From assembly GCA_036971475.1 (NCBI GenBank), contig JBAIZL010000006.1, positions 62,735,898 to 62,799,897 of the forward strand: a stretch of DNA of 64,000 nt. Direction: 5' to 3'. The notes under the pieces are model-generated. The model ran no database searches. It saw nothing but the letters and a program-made list of their open reading frames with translations, and was not told where the DNA came from. Position 1 is the stretch's first letter. Each line of letters opens with the position of its first letter. A program made the position numbers and the translations under genes. Positions 1-12,725 of the stretch are shown piece after piece. Origin of the DNA: Prosapia bicincta. Its lineage: Eukaryota > Arthropoda > Insecta > Hemiptera > Cercopidae.

Positions 1-672
1 TTAATGAATTAATGTTAGTTTTATATAGGGGGAAACTGTTCAAAAAAGGGGCAAGGTAGGCAGTATAGTTATTTCGTTTCATTTTGTTTAAAATAAGTGA
101 TAACATAAGATTTCATAAAACAGTTGATATTATGTTGTAATTTATGTGGTAGAACAACTGTTTTAACGCACAGGTTATGTTACTTTATTTATATTAGTTG
201 TAATTACTTAATAAAAAGTCATTAAAGTAAAACCTAAGTAGGAATTGACTTAAACAATTTTTGTTTATGTGCTTGTTCCTATTTTTACAGATCCCCTACT
301 TTCGATTACAACCGATTCAAATTTAATCCATCTCGGCGAAAACAAGTTAAATCTAAACAAAAACCTAAAGTTAGTTACATTTGTAACACACTTGATTAGG
401 AAAGCTCAATTTATCAAAGATTCTAGATAAACGTTTTATCTGAGATGGTACGATAGGTTTTTGTTGACGGATGAAACATTTATAATGGTATTGCAATGTA
501 TACTCTTGCAACGAGTTAAAGAGACGAGCTCTCGAGTTGAAGAAACACAATCGGCGCCTAATTAGTGCAAGAGGAGGCAGCAACAGGAGACTCGAGTAAT
601 CCTTAATCCTAACCCAGGAGAGCGCATTTACGACAGGTGGAATCCCCTTCCATTATTTTTAAAATTTGTCTG
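1..672. other. No gene recognised
   Basis: AT-rich sequence with no ORF that looks coding. The 70-codon minus-strand ORF at 371-583 has no recognisable domain and I do not support it as a gene. Confidence 0.5.
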
Positions 673-682
673 TGTGATTTAA

Positions 683-726
683 AATAATACATGTTTCAAC
701 TGCCAAGGTGTCATCATCAGTGACAA
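683..726 (-). ncRNA. Hammerhead ribozyme motif, ACAUGU stem III
   Basis: On the minus strand CUGAUGA (714-720) is followed by one unpaired U. A short stem II then forms (GACACC with CAGUU, imperfect), followed by GAAA (694-697) and the palindrome ACAUGU plus A at the expected cleavage position. Stem I pairing is weak, so this copy may be inactive. The family assignment rests on the shared core and palindrome. Confidence 0.55.
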
Positions 727-742
727 GTATACACTCAGTTAG

Positions 743-786
743 TGTATCTCTGATGATGACAGCTTGGCTGTTGAAAATACTAGAAA
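743..786 (+). ncRNA. Hammerhead ribozyme motif, degenerate stem III
   Basis: CUGAUGA at 750-756 is followed by U and a good stem II (GACAGC / GCUGUU around loop UUG), then GAAA at 773-776. The palindromic stem III expected after GAA is mutated to AAUACU, so self-cleavage is doubtful. It is the mirror partner of the motif at 683-726. Confidence 0.5.
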
Positions 787-1114
787 AATAAAGTGACTTT
801 TTAATTATATTTGTGAGATTTGAGTTACTTTGCATATTTGCTGCTATCTTTATTTTCGCATACCTCGCTCAAAAGTGAATTGCAGATGTTGTTGTAAAAG
901 TGATTTAATATCATACATGTTTCTACTATCAGGCTGACACCATCAATGAAACGTGTACTCAGTCAGTGTATCACTGATGACGGCAGCTCGGAAGTAGAAA
1001 CATGTTTAACATTAAGGTCACTTTTTAAAATCTATTTGTGAGATTTGAGTTACTTTGCATATTTGCTGCCAACGTTATCGTAGGCCTTGCTTAAAAGTGA
1101 ATTACAGTTTATGT

Positions 1115-1779
1115 TTTAAAATTCTCTATCCAATTAATCTAAACAAAAAGTACCATACAAAAGTACTCGTTTATAATTTACAAAAGACTTTCCATGTCTG
1201 TAGCCTCGAATTACATGGAAGGACATCACAACTCGAAATAAGACACACGAAAAGAATTAATTTTGATAACATAATTCGTAGAATACTAATGTCTTATGAT
1301 CATTTACAACGGTAAGTTGACTCGTAAATACAAAGCATCCTAACCTTAGAAATTCTTTAATAACGTTTACAATTTTAAACAAATTTTAAGGTAACAACTT
1401 CTTTTTTGATAAATAAGATGTTTCACATGGCTTCATCTTAAATTTGAGAGAAGAGCCTCATTTTTATTTTGAGATATGCCTCATTTTCAAGTCGAACCGT
1501 GGTCAAATTAACATAGTTTTTCCAACGGCGTCCTCCTACAATACATGCATAAGTAGAGGCGCAGCGAGATGAATTTTGGAAACTGAACCTCCCGACAAGG
1601 ATTATTAAGTTTTTAAAAGTCTTTTATATGCTAAACAATTATTTAAAACTATTAATTGGTCAGTTATACAAGAAATTTAATATTAATTTCAAAGTGTCGT
1701 AAGGAAATTAAAATATTATGAGTTCCAAGATAGCTTTCATATAAAACTAGTTGATATTACGTATTTAATAAACAAGAGA
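1115..1779. other. No feature recognised
   Basis: AT-rich intergenic DNA. I see no gene, repeat boundary or RNA gene in it. Confidence 0.5.
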
Positions 1780-2830
1780 CTTCAATGTGCATTGCTTCAA
1801 TACACGTTGTTGATGGCCGTTTATTGGAAACTTCCAAGGGGCGCCTAAATGGACTGGCTGGGCTGTTACAGAGGACGGGGTTCTCAAGTCTACAATACTC
1901 GTTACTTGTAAGTAGTATTGCGTTTTATGAAAATAAAAGTTAATATCTGCTCTTAAGGCTCTCATGGTCTAACCAGGTCCCAAATCCGACTATCCGCCTC
2001 TTAGGTAAAGTCAACCGAGAGTGGATAAAGGTCCGATTGCACTACCTGGACCGAACTAAACGGGGTACTGAGTTACAGAAACTACTGGTCCCGAGTAGTT
2101 CTAGAAACGCGGACGAAACCTTATAATCTGAATTGAGTCCGTCACGTCCCAATCACCAATCCAGGCCTTACAGGGAGGTCGCAAGACTCTTGCATATTGG
2201 TACCACGGGTCGTGACACCAAGGTCCCCATCTCGAGCCTAGTCACCCAGGCGAGTGTCACGATTTTGAGGTTGGATTCGTGGGGGTAGTGGTTTCACACG
2301 CTAGACTGCGGATTCCCCACATAAGGAAATATCTTTCTGTACATTGACAAGTAGGAGAGTCATCAGAACCAGGTATCCTTGTCAACGCTCTTCTCTCTCT
2401 TACCATCTTTCTTTCTTCTATATTCTCTAACAATACAATGCCGAATGTCTGCTTTAAAGACATTGTTGTTGTCGTGTCTATTGAGGTGTAAAGTGCAAAA
2501 AGTTCAGATTCCTTCAAAAGTCTTGATGACAAGATCTGCCAGCTCTGCAGCCCAATGGCTATGAAGTATTTTAATTGGTGGTGCTTCAAGGTGAAGGAGG
2601 TAATGGGCAATAATTTGGCAGTTAAAACATGATCTAGGAATAGTTGTGATTGGGGACAAAAGTTACAAATGGGATAAGATTTTATAATAGTTGGGGATAT
2701 CTCCCACTCAGTACGGGACCCTATAACTGACACTGAGGGCGTTCCTAGGTGGCGGATAGGGAAATACTTCTGCACAGGTTCGCCCTATGAGAAGTAGGAG
2801 GGGAATAAAATACCTCCCGCGGTCCAAATA
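1780..2830 (-). mobile_element. Non-LTR retrotransposon 3' end (decayed ORF2 tail plus 3' UTR)
   Basis: A GC-richer island in AT-rich DNA. The minus-strand ORF at 2257-2775 carries CNFC, then about eight residues, then H, with a cysteine after a frameshift (C-x2-C-x8-H pattern). This is the zinc-knuckle-like motif often found near the C-terminus of Jockey/R1-type ORF2 proteins. Past the knuckle the reading frame shifts (HYLLHLEAPPIKILHSHW in one frame, HHQLKYFIAIGLQ in the other), so it is a relic. GC-rich sequence after the stop (about 1950-2256) would be the 3' UTR. It could instead be an unrelated unique region; no reverse transcriptase domain remains. Confidence 0.4.
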
Positions 2831-3849
2831 GGCGGAGGTTCAACCTTTTTGGAGGCAGTGACACCCCCTTTCTATGAATGTGCAAAGACGTTGTTATTTC
2901 TTGCAAACGTTAGACCTGATTTCATTAATAAGTCTCGACACATACTTAAAATAATATTCGTTGAGTATTCATTAAATATATAATGCATTTAAATTTAAAA
3001 TAAATTTTATTCAAGAATTTTTTTCAACTTTTTTGTTCTGGTTCTAAGTGTGAGAATGGCATAAAAAGAATTTTCAAAGATTTCCATTCGGGTATGAATT
3101 CGTTCTCAATCCCCCTACAAATGCTAAAACCCACTCCACTTCCCCCAGAAATTATTTTTAAAACAGTCATCATTAGTAGCACAAGTTTAAGATGGATAGA
3201 AGGAAACGTATTGTATAGTAGCATTATCAAGGTACTGAGAACTTGGCAAGACGTTATACACACAACCTTTTTCTTCTTTGCTAGCTGTAGGCCGAAATAC
3301 AGGAACACTTGGCATTTAGGTAGAAATTATGTATTTGTCGAATAGAAAACATCTGGCAAAGTCGTCATCCCCCATCGGGACCATAAATCGCGGCCTACCA
3401 GTCCCAAGCCTTAGACAATCCTATTAGCACGCTTCCGTGAACGCCCTATTTACATTTTTTTTGTTATTTATATCATACATTAAAAAGTATTAATAAGTAA
3501 CAAAATAATCGTCAACCCTATGAGTCAGCGGAAATGCAAGAGTCGATGTCTTTGAAAATGACCTGCGAGCACCTCCACCCTCCTCTTCCCAAGGCAGAAC
3601 CAAAATCTCAGCTTACAAAATTTGACCTGTAGCGTTGTTTCAACCTTTTTTGTTATCAAATATGCATTGATTCTTCACACTACTCGTCATTCATAGCGAA
3701 CTTGTAGGACTACTTTTAACGAACTCTCTCTTTCAATAACACAAAAAGTGCAGTGAATATTAAAATAAACAAGATTTTATTTTATCAAACATTTGTCAAA
3801 CATACTTTACCATCAGCAGACATATACAATTTTTAAAAAAAATCAAAAT
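2831..3849. other. No gene recognised; short GC-richer patch at 3360-3620
   Basis: The ORFs here (3024-3308 minus, 3094-3345 plus) have no recognisable domain. The GC-richer patch could be more of the neighbouring LINE, but I could not place it. Confidence 0.4.
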
Positions 3850-4050
3850 AAATCATTTATTTTCTCGGACGAGTTTCAATGTCGATTTTATCATCATTAC
3901 TTATTATGATGTAACTATTACTATAGTTTAGAATAACTTACATCGTAACTGGTTATAGTTTAGAATGTTTGTAGTTATATTGATGATGTTAACTTTGTCA
4001 CTGAAACGAGCAAGAGAAGATAAATTATTGGTTGTGAGATAATGTTACTA
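3850..4050. mobile_element. Inverted-repeat hammerhead element, ACGYGT family, decayed
   Basis: Arms around 3850-3900 and 3985-4045 are inverted copies. The plus arm reads TTGATGATG, AACTTTGTCAC, GAAACGAGC. The minus arm reads ATGATGAT, GACATTGAAACTCG. Both resemble the elements at 49.5 and 57.7 kb. C3 of the core is lost in both arms and the ACGYGT palindrome is broken, so no active ribozyme is expected. Confidence 0.45.
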
Positions 4051-4334
4051 ATTGTTATTAATTAACTATCTACAAAATTGGGTAATTATTCAAAGTCAGG
4101 TTTTTGTGACACGTTTATCCAATAATCTATATCTGTATGTAACAAACACTTTTTGCTAAAATTAACCTTTTTACAGATTTGATCCTAATTTGATCAGGTC
4201 CTACAGGTTTACAGGAGGAGCAGGATTGGTTCCGTGTAGGAAAGACACAAGATACACATTTAATCATTTCTTAGAGTAATTCTAACTCTGCATCAAGGCT
4301 TCTAACTATATTCAACGCATATTTAATAAAGAAT

Positions 4335-4525
4335 TTAGTAAAACATTTGTGAATATTTTAAAACTTGCCTATAGTAGCACTTACTTATATTTGTTGAGGG
4401 CGGCGGTTTCGAGAGATGTGTCCCATTGTCAACACATCTTCCAAAACGGCTGTCCTCAACAAATATAAGTAAGTGCTACTATAGGCAAGTTGTAAAATAT
4501 TTACAAGTGTTTTAGTGAAAACTAG
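4335..4525. mobile_element. Foldback element, ACGGCCGT family
   Basis: Near-perfect arms: CTTGCCTATAGTAGCACTT to TTGTTGAGG on the left, and CCTCAACAAATATAAG to CTATAGGCAAG on the right (to about 4494), continuing less well to 4335 and 4525. The loop holds a GGGA/TCTC stem followed by GAAAC on the minus strand. The left half of a hammerhead core is not intact (CAAT where CUGANGA is expected). The same arm occurs alone at 10020-10130 and, diverged, at 23098-23240. Confidence 0.6.
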
Positions 4526-4698
4526 TAGCTCATGTGAAGAGGGATTCAACTAATATGAAGAATTTAGATTCTTCTCGACAATTCATTTATAAGGATTATA
4601 AATTTGAAAGCATTCTAAAGAATACATTTGTAGATTTTTACTCTAAGTCCAAATTAAAAAAATACGTAAGTTAATATTGCTCAGGACTTTTAAAAACA

Positions 4699-4740
4699 GA
4701 CACACACAGCCTCACTCCCTCACGCGCGCACACACACACC

Positions 4741-4809
<69 letters not shown>

Positions 4810-4843
4810 GGACGCACACACACACACACACTATCACTCAAGG

Positions 4844-4879
<36 letters not shown>

Positions 4880-4955
4880 ACACTCTCACTCACTCACGAG
4901 ACCATGCCCTCACACACACACAAATGTACATATATATGTGTATATATGTATGTGT

Positions 4956-5013
<58 letters not shown>

Positions 5014-5017
5014 GTAT
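4699..5017. repeat. Compound (CA)n / (TA)n microsatellite
   Basis: (CA)n with ACTCTCAC interruptions to about 4921, then (TA)n, TGTG and TATG motifs to 5017. The 123- and 72-codon ORFs here are simple-repeat artefacts. Confidence 0.95.
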
Positions 5018-5120
5018 TAAACTTTGCAACACTGTTTTCTTGATTTAACTGATTTCACTGAATTTTTTGATATTTTTTATTTCAATACCAAAAAATGTAA
5101 ATGAAATATATTGTAAATGA

Positions 5121-5121
<1 letters not shown>

Positions 5122-5168
<47 letters not shown>

Positions 5169-5306
5169 GGTGTGTGTATATATATATATATATATTTTAA
5201 AACAACACAGGTTATTCAAATACAAGAATATTTATTATTTATTAAATAATAAATATTCTTGTATTTGAATAACCTGTGTTGTTTTAAATTATTAAACAAG
5301 AAAACG

Positions 5307-5348
<42 letters not shown>
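5122..5348. repeat. Perfect palindrome flanked by two (TA)n tracts
   Basis: (TA)n at 5122-5195 and 5309-5348 enclose a perfect 93-bp palindrome (5196-5288). Its arms start TTTAAAACAACACAGG and meet at an AT-rich centre. The arm contains AAATACAAGAAT, also seen in the arms of the TA-flanked hammerhead foldback at 13.7 kb. I infer it is a truncated member of that class that has lost its ribozyme centre. Confidence 0.8.
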
Positions 5349-5350
<2 letters not shown>

Positions 5351-6707
5351 TAATACGTATTCCTTCACTGATGGAAAAATATGATGAATAGTTATAATCT
5401 GGAGTACATCCGTTCATTCTGCAGTCCGCCAAATCTATTTTAATTTTTAAATCCTTTTATTTACTCTTGTATTTAAGGTAATCCTAACCCCACTTTTAAG
5501 TTAATTTTATAGATCTTATGGTAAAGATGTGGTAACTATACCTCTGAAAGTGAATTCGACTCAAAGTTCATAGACAATCAAGCAAATAGGAACAAACCGG
5601 ATGCTTTCTTTGAAAAGTTGTTTTTAAATTAAAGGGTCAGCAATATTTAATATCAAAGTCCTGTGTGTATAATATATACAGAAATATGTATCAAATGACC
5701 GCAAGCAATAAAAAACTCTGTGTGATATTTCTAACTGAACATTATAAAGTAAATGAGTATGTTTAGATCGAAAAGATTTTGTAATTATTAACTAAAATCA
5801 AAGCTTATAATTAAACTATTTGGATAAAATAGAGTCAAACAATGGAAATTTTAATTTTATACATAAATTTCAATTAGTTAAATTTATTACCCAGAATGAG
5901 AGTGTTTACTCTAAAAAAAAAAAATCCAATAAAGCTACAACCAATTAGAAAATGTTATTAGCAGTATAATTATTTGCAATATGTGTTAATTAATTATTTC
6001 CAAAGTCAATGACCAGTGAGACACTTTGCAGGAAATAGGAAGTAGTATTTACTAGTAGAAACCAGAGCTCTGTTCAGCCGAATGAGCTAACTTTTAAAGT
6101 CATCACCTTATGTCGGCCAACAGCTTAGGGCTTTTGAGCTGCTGTTTTCCGTCTTAGTTTATGGGGTGTAGTGTTGGATGCTAGTGAAGGCTATGAACTG
6201 AAAAGTTTGTGACATGTGACTCTACTAATGAATATGGGCGGATTGTAGACAAATCATGTCACAAATTAAAGGGTTCTTAAAAGGATAAAAAAATTGGAGA
6301 AGTCATAAAAACAAAGAAATAACAAACATTCCTGTGTTTTAAAAATATCTTGAATAATAGTGGCATTTGTTAACTTCTGCACTTTGTTTCTCTCCATCAT
6401 GCAAATCTGTCTATCTTTCCACTTAAGGGATTTCAACTGGAGCCCCTTCCATTTTTTGCCCTTGTAGTAAGTTCTCTTATATCCCTTTCTACATATCCCC
6501 TAGATGTAATTTATGACCCCCCTTATTGCATCTATCCTCACCTCATAAGTTAAAACAGTATCTTCTCATTTTTGCTCAATTTTAAGAAACAGGTCTCTTA
6601 GACTTAAGTCTTTTGTATTTAGGTATTTGTTACTGTTGTAATTAATTTATCAGGTTGTGTTTCTAGTAAACGCCCACCACATTCTCATAGGTAGGGCCAT
6701 AGTCTAT
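5349..6707. other. No feature recognised
   Basis: AT-rich DNA; no gene, RNA or transposon end identified. Confidence 0.5.
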
Positions 6708-6822
6708 AAGTCACTTTGTATATTCACATGTTTGTCTTTAGCCTAAGCCCAGTTTCAAGTCACTTTGTATATTCACATGTTTGTCTTTAGCCTAAGCCCA
6801 GTTTCAAGTTACTTTGTTATTC
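6708..6822. repeat. 49-bp tandem repeat, about 2.3 copies
   Basis: The unit AAGTCACTTTGTATATTC to CTAAGCCCAGTTTC occurs at 6708-6756 and 6757-6805 without mismatch. A partial third copy (AAGTTACTTTG) follows. Exact identity suggests a recent duplication. Confidence 0.9.
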
Positions 6823-8379
6823 ATTAGTATTAAGCATTCCATTTAGAAGTAAGGGAAAATCATCCTAGCCCAAGCACAAGAAGCCCTGTACCCATATGCC
6901 TACTTGCCGCTAGTATCGTAAGACAGGAGGTGCAAATCCACAGGGGATCCCCAACTCTCTCCTTATCTGACTGACTGGAAGATATCTGTGTGATGAAGTG
7001 TGGGTATATGAAGGTCTCGTGGTTAGCCATCCTAGGTTACTAACCAACTCTTCAGTTGACTAAGACTAACGTTGGCAATAGCGATGCAAATCAGGAACAG
7101 ATGGGAACTTTAACCCAATGGTGACTACTGTCACTCAAAGCGTGTCTCCGATTATTTGGCCACAGTGTGTATTGACACACACACAGCGAGTCTTCATGAC
7201 TACATAATTTTTTGTTGTTGAATGTTTACACTACTTGACCCTTGTTAATGTGTTATCGTCTTCATGTTTCAAATAAGCATGTGTAATACATTTCTTAATA
7301 ATATGCTAATGTTTTAATAACCTCTCAAGACTGTTACTTTACAGAAAGATACTTATAGTCACTCTTTATAGAACTCAGGAATAATAGAATTATAGTAACT
7401 GCGTAAAGAGGAAAAAGAATACAAATCATCTCCAACTCAATAAGCATAAAATTCTCCAAATCACCCTTGAGGAAAAACTTTCTGAAGTTTCCAGTATCAG
7501 GTTCTGTTTGAAGAGGCATGTGCTAATCACAGTTTAAACTCTGGGAAAGAACTATATATTTCCATGTATGAGTCATGTCACAAATGGTTTTTTTAAAATC
7601 CTGTGTATTTCGCTTGACGCTTTAATACATTGCAAACTACGGATTACTTTGAAGCCATATATGATTTTATATATGTGGATTCAATTTATTACTAACAGCG
7701 ATAAAATGTGAAATAAAAATAAGAAGGGAAGCTGTAAGGATAAGTGCCTTGAGTCACCTGAGAAAAAGTTAAGAAGGCTGCCTAGGTGTTCAGATATATA
7801 TTATTTTACCATCCGAAAAGATGATACTTGTGTTTGAGATATGGTACTCGTTCTATTCTGATAGTGTGTGGGATGAATGTTAAAATTAGACTTTTCACCA
7901 GAAAGTTATGCTTAGGTATGTAAGGCACATAACTTGGTATGTAAGGGAATAGTAGTACAACTTGCACCCACTACATTTTTCCTAAGTTCACTTGTAAGTT
8001 GGTGTCATCTTCGGTGTTTCTGACTGAGTGGACTGGGATTACTGTAACAAAGCCCAGTCTGTAAAGCTCGGAGGCACAAAGGAATGTTACGCCCACTATA
8101 ACATGGAAGGACGTTGGAGTGTAGATGGCTCACTGACAATTTATTGCCACATAAGAAATATTAGAAGCAAATTTAGAAAATAAAAACATGAAGTATTAAT
8201 ACTTTGGTTCATGTACCACTTCAATAACTGTAATTTGTAAAATGTTTCTAGAACAGCCAATGATCACACTATAAATAATTAAAATAGAGGCTACCTTCAC
8301 CAAACTCTGAATAATATATTTACCAGTTAATTGTACAAGATGAATATTACAATAACAATTTTATTGGATTGTAACCACT
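6823..8379. other. No gene recognised
   Basis: Slightly GC-richer around 6880-7200 (possible old repeat), otherwise AT-rich. The 61-codon minus ORF at 7334-7519 has no coding signal I can support. Confidence 0.5.
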
Positions 8380-9215
8380 ATTCATGTTTACTATCCAAGA
8401 TGCTCTAAAAACTGCCTACAAGTCATTTATAACACCGATCCTAGAATATGGTAGCAAATTAACTGTCTCGCCCAATAAATGCACCACAAATTCACTTGAT
8501 TTAGCTTGAAACACTGCCTTAAGAGTGATAACTGGTGCTGGGAAGTCCACCCCTATTGCTACAATGAGATTGAACTGCTGCTAATACAAAGGAACTGTCA
8601 GCCCTATGTTTCTAGGAGCGACTTAAACAAGTCTTGAGATGAGTACTGTCTATTCACAGATAGACTCAAAACCTAGTCATCCCTTGTCTGCTACCAGGAC
8701 CTTTATAAAAAGAATGGAGTCACTTCCTGAGAATGCTTTTAATGCTTATCAGGACTACTTCTAAGACCTCCTTGACGCAGAGCTCCTCCTGACAGATCAC
8801 CACTTGCCAAAGCATGCGTCCTCGGATCATGAGCTTAGAAGCGCAGCCCTCCAAACTATCAATGAAAAATGCCCTACACGAGAATTACTCCAAATTTACA
8901 CTGATGGATCATCCATGCCTGGATCAGGAGAAATAGGTCCTGCATACTAATTTACATTTTTTGAAGGATTTTCTGCAGTCACCGTCTTAGCAATTAAAAC
9001 GGTGAGGTAGTTGCTATGGTATGGTTCAGCAATATAGCTTGAAAACCTGGCTGCTCCAGCTAAGGCTGTTTTCCATGTTGACTCTAACACCACCATCCTG
9101 AATCTCTCTGAGAACTCACAAACTGACTGTAGAAGAAAACTAAATGCTGTTAAAAATGCCGAGTAGGTAATGATGTGAAAGTTTATAGGCTAGCTAGCAA
9201 TTTGAGTCCCATGAA
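8380..9215 (+). mobile_element. Decayed non-LTR retrotransposon with RNase H domain
   Basis: Translation in broken frames gives ALKTAYKSFITPILEYGS, NTALRVITGAGKSTP and, further on, LQIYTDGSSMPGSG. The first two match the C-terminal thumb-like region of Jockey/I-type ORF2 (the 'YKS.I.PILEYG ... T.ALR.ITG...STP' pattern). The third is the start of an RNase H domain with its D in TDGS (about 8893-8913). Stops and frameshifts are frequent and neither the catalytic reverse transcriptase core nor a 3' tail is recognisable, so it is a dead internal fragment. Confidence 0.75.
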
Positions 9216-10019
9216 GTTTTTTGTGGATGTCTCAGTATATTTGTCATGAGGTACTCTTTTAATCATGTGGGTGTGCCCATGACTAAAACGATGTTCTTAT
9301 AAGCTTTTTAAATAAACACTATAGGCCTATATACATTATTTTTATACATAATTTGTTACTTTTTTCCAATTGCTAACTACACAAACAAATTTACATAAAT
9401 AAAGGTATTCGATTTTTTATTAATCAATAAATTCCGAAGAACAATCGTCTAAATCTAAAAATGATCCGATATAGATATCACTTGGTATTTTGTAAGAGTA
9501 ATACCCTTAATTTATGGCAGTTTTAATTCTTTAGCAAGAATATAGAGAATTTCATAAAATATCTTAAACTGGAATACTTAAGCAAACAATTGCTTACTAT
9601 ACTTCCAATTGCTCAAAATCTATAGGAATCAAGGGAAATAGGTCAGTGGTTTACTGACCATGTCAGTAAACTGCTGGTACGGCAGTTTATGATGATAAAA
9701 CGTTAAGAAGATAAATTGGTCACAAAACCAATCGCATAAAAAAAACTAGGGACTAATAGTAAATGGACACAGAAAAAATTATATCTTTGAACATAGGTGA
9801 ATCTAGAAAGTTATCTGTTGCAACTTTCAGATAGAAAGCAAAACTGACTTGACTAATTTTTATTAATGAAAATTATTATGGTGGTGTGGGTGTATTTTGT
9901 GAATGTTTGAGCTTAATGGAAACTCACACACACACTTTATTATACCATAACTCCTAATACTCACACAATAAACCTACACCAGCATAATGTGCCATCCCCA
10001 TCCCAACATACGTAAACCT
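9216..10019. other. No feature recognised
   Basis: AT-rich DNA with small local hairpins near 9640-9700; nothing assignable. Confidence 0.5.
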
Positions 10020-10130
10020 TGAGATCAGTTACGGTCTGAGTTGACAATGGGACACATCTCCCGAAACGGCCGTCCTCAACAAATATAAGTAAGTGCTACT
10101 ATAGGCAAGTTTATTAATATTCACAAGTGT
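10020..10130 (+). mobile_element. Solo arm of ACGGCCGT hammerhead-like family
   Basis: Contains GGGA, loop CACATC, TCCC, GAA, then the perfect palindrome ACGGCCGT plus C, then CTCAACAAATATAAGTAAG and CTACTATAGGCAAG. It shares these with 4335-4525. The 3' half (stem II, GAA, palindromic stem III, H17) fits a hammerhead. The 5' core reads GTTGACAAT instead of CUGANGA, so activity is doubtful. Confidence 0.5.
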
Positions 10131-12639
10131 TTGTAATGTTAATTATCAAAAGAGTCTGTCTAACAAATTATATGTCCTGTCATCGACATTCACCCAAGAA
10201 ATATTATTTATTTAAAATTTGTATTTCATTTCTGTTCTTCTATCAGTGTTTATAACTTTCATAAATTAAAACTTTATACATTTCTAACAACTCATATATA
10301 TAATTGAAGAGTTAAAATGTGCTTTTTATACAATTGTTAATATTTTGATTTGTAGATGGTAAATTGTACATAAAAGGTTATGTTCATTTAACTTATTTAA
10401 ATTAATTACCAAAATAAATGAGATTTACTACTTTATATTTAAGTAGCCTAATATTTAAAGTGGTAACTTGGAAATTATTAATGTATAGATTTGGCTATTA
10501 AATTAAAATCTTCAAAATATTCATATAAAATATTTTTAAGAGTGTGTTCTTTGGGGCATCACCTGTTATTTTTCTTAATTTTTCACTTAAATATCATTTT
10601 GATACAATAAAGTTAACTGCTGAAAATTAAAGTTAATTAATAATAATAATAAATCAGTTTTTCTGTATCTCAGTTTTAAGTGAACCGTTTTTTATTTGCA
10701 AATTAAATATCATGCTACATTTGGAGTAATTATTTAAATTTAAAAATATCTTATAATTGTAGTTTCAACTTACCAAATACTTCAGAAAAACAGAATGACA
10801 CAATTTAATATAGTAAAATTCATGTTTTAAATTTCGACACCAGAATACACCCTATATAATCTTCAAGCATTTACTATGATGTTCATTAAGTTTAAATTAC
10901 ACACACATTTTTTATTATCCAGTCTTGAACATTTATGAAATGAAAAAAACTTAAGTACACTTGATTTATTTAATGAACAGCTGATTACACTTAAAACAAC
11001 GTTTTATGCTAATTTTAAAAAATCTAAAGTGAGCACTACAGGCTATGTGTTATTGCGCGGACATTGACGGATATCATTCAATTGTGCGCAGATATTCACC
11101 ATTGGCGGCTGTTATAGATTGATGGTATTTGGATTTATTTGCACTAAAATTTAAACAAATTTCATGTAAATATATTTATATTTTTATTGTGAGATTATAC
11201 AAAGCAAAAATAGAGACTAAATAAATATAGCTGTATAATAAACAATTATTTGCAACTGGGAATTAAAATATTCTGTAACATAAAGAGGCTATGTATACAT
11301 AGTCTATTCTGTGTAATATAGATGGCAGTTGTCTCGACATTTACTATAAATTTCGTTTAGCCAACACTACAAATAATAATGTTCCTTTACTATAGTGAAA
11401 TTGTGACAGTATGTATATAAGATAATATCAAATTGAGATTTATATTCAAATTGTACTAAACCATTGATATATATAATATATATAGAGAGTAATACGATTT
11501 ATAGTTGTGTTTTTGTATTGCAATAGTTCCACTATTTCAAATATAAAAATAAAACTACGAATATTTTAAACATAAATATTTTATAATAAAGGTAACACTA
11601 AATAAAAAAAGAAGCCAAAGAATAAAATCAATTGTTAGAATAAAATTGTATTGAAGAATTAATATTGTAGGGAATAATAATTTGTTTTAAGAGAAATGTG
11701 GGGTATAACTAATGTATACAAAACGGCACACCTGCTACTCAGCACTTGACTAACATATGAACAAAGCATTTCTTGCCCATAATCAGAAAGTCGGAGTCTG
11801 TTGGTGGTGGATGAATATTGTCAGCATTGTTTTTGTGTAGTTTGTTTATTTAGGAGTCATCTTCAAAGAATATTGTTGCTTTTTAAATAATAGTAAGTAT
11901 TACTTGTATAATTTTTAATTTTGACATCCAAGTTTTTGTAATGGATAGTTTCATTCTAATCGGCTTGATTTATTTTCACACCTGTCATTGATTTCCAGAC
12001 AAATGTATGTATGATTCATATTACGAGGCATGGCCTTGATTCATGTGTCATTGCCCACTCAATTCCACAAATAAAATTATATTTATCAATTGATTTTTGT
12101 TTACGATCAATATTATTATTTCTTCATACGAAAATCAGGAATGTTGAATTTTAATTGTTTATTTCTGTTCATACTTTTAAATTTAATATTTCCAAAAACT
12201 GATCTGTGAAGAACACCTTTGAAGATATCAGCTCAATATTTTACTAAATTGTTTCCAATTTTTTTACGGTATGAATATATTTTGGTGCTTAAATGTTTGT
12301 TCATGACAAAGACTATAAAATATTTTTCAGTTCACTATCAACTTGGTGTAGCCTATGCAGCAAATATTAGACAAGTATTAACAAGTTTTTATTCATAAAA
12401 ACTTATTTGTTTTGAATTCTTTGGTGCCTACTATTGTATAAGGATAAAAATCATTAAATAATATAACAGTGTAAAACAGATTCTTTACTATATATAACAT
12501 GATCAACCAAGTGGTTTTATATTATAAGTATGTGTCTGCTCAGTGTTGCAATTTTAAAAAATAAGCCCATTTATTAATTATCCGGACCTCGTAGGTTTAT
12601 TTTTTTTAACAAATTTAAATGGTGATTTAGAATATTATT
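10131..12639. other. No feature recognised
   Basis: Long very AT-rich stretch; no ORF of note, no TIR pair found. Confidence 0.5.
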
Positions 12640-12697
12640 TCATGTTTTGAAATGTTTCATGCAAATATAGGGCCGGTTTAGAAATGTAAACATTTAC
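12640..12697 (-). mobile_element. Solo end of the long-TIR MITE that follows
   Basis: Its reverse complement (GGTAAATGTTTACATTT, CTAAACCGGCCC, TATATTTGCATGAAAC) is a diverged copy of the terminus at 12726. Confidence 0.6.
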
Positions 12698-12725
12698 CAG
12701 TAAAACTTTAAAAACTAAAACAGAT

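Larger units (their letters stand above)
673..1114. mobile_element. Tandem dimer of a hammerhead-bearing repeat unit (Penelope/retrozyme-like), ACATGT family
   Basis: Two direct copies of a unit of about 226 bp (673-898 and 899-1114). Both share GTGATTTAA, ACATGTTTC, GTGAGATTTGAGTTACTTTG and AAAGTGAATT in the same order. Each unit holds an inner inverted repeat whose arms contain a hammerhead core (CTGATGA and GAAA) facing outward in both directions. In unit 1 both arms keep a pairing stem II. Unit 2 keeps CTGATGA at 974-980 and GAAACATGTT at 997-1006, but its stem II has decayed. Head-to-tail dimers of a short hammerhead unit are the arrangement known for retrozymes and PLE pseudo-LTRs. A diverged single unit lies at 30850-31050. 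Confidence 0.65.

Noticed and set aside
4671..5048. ORFs of 72 and 123 codons across the CA/TA microsatellite
   Set aside because: Pure simple-repeat translation (Cys-Val, His-Thr, Tyr-Ile runs) on both strands.
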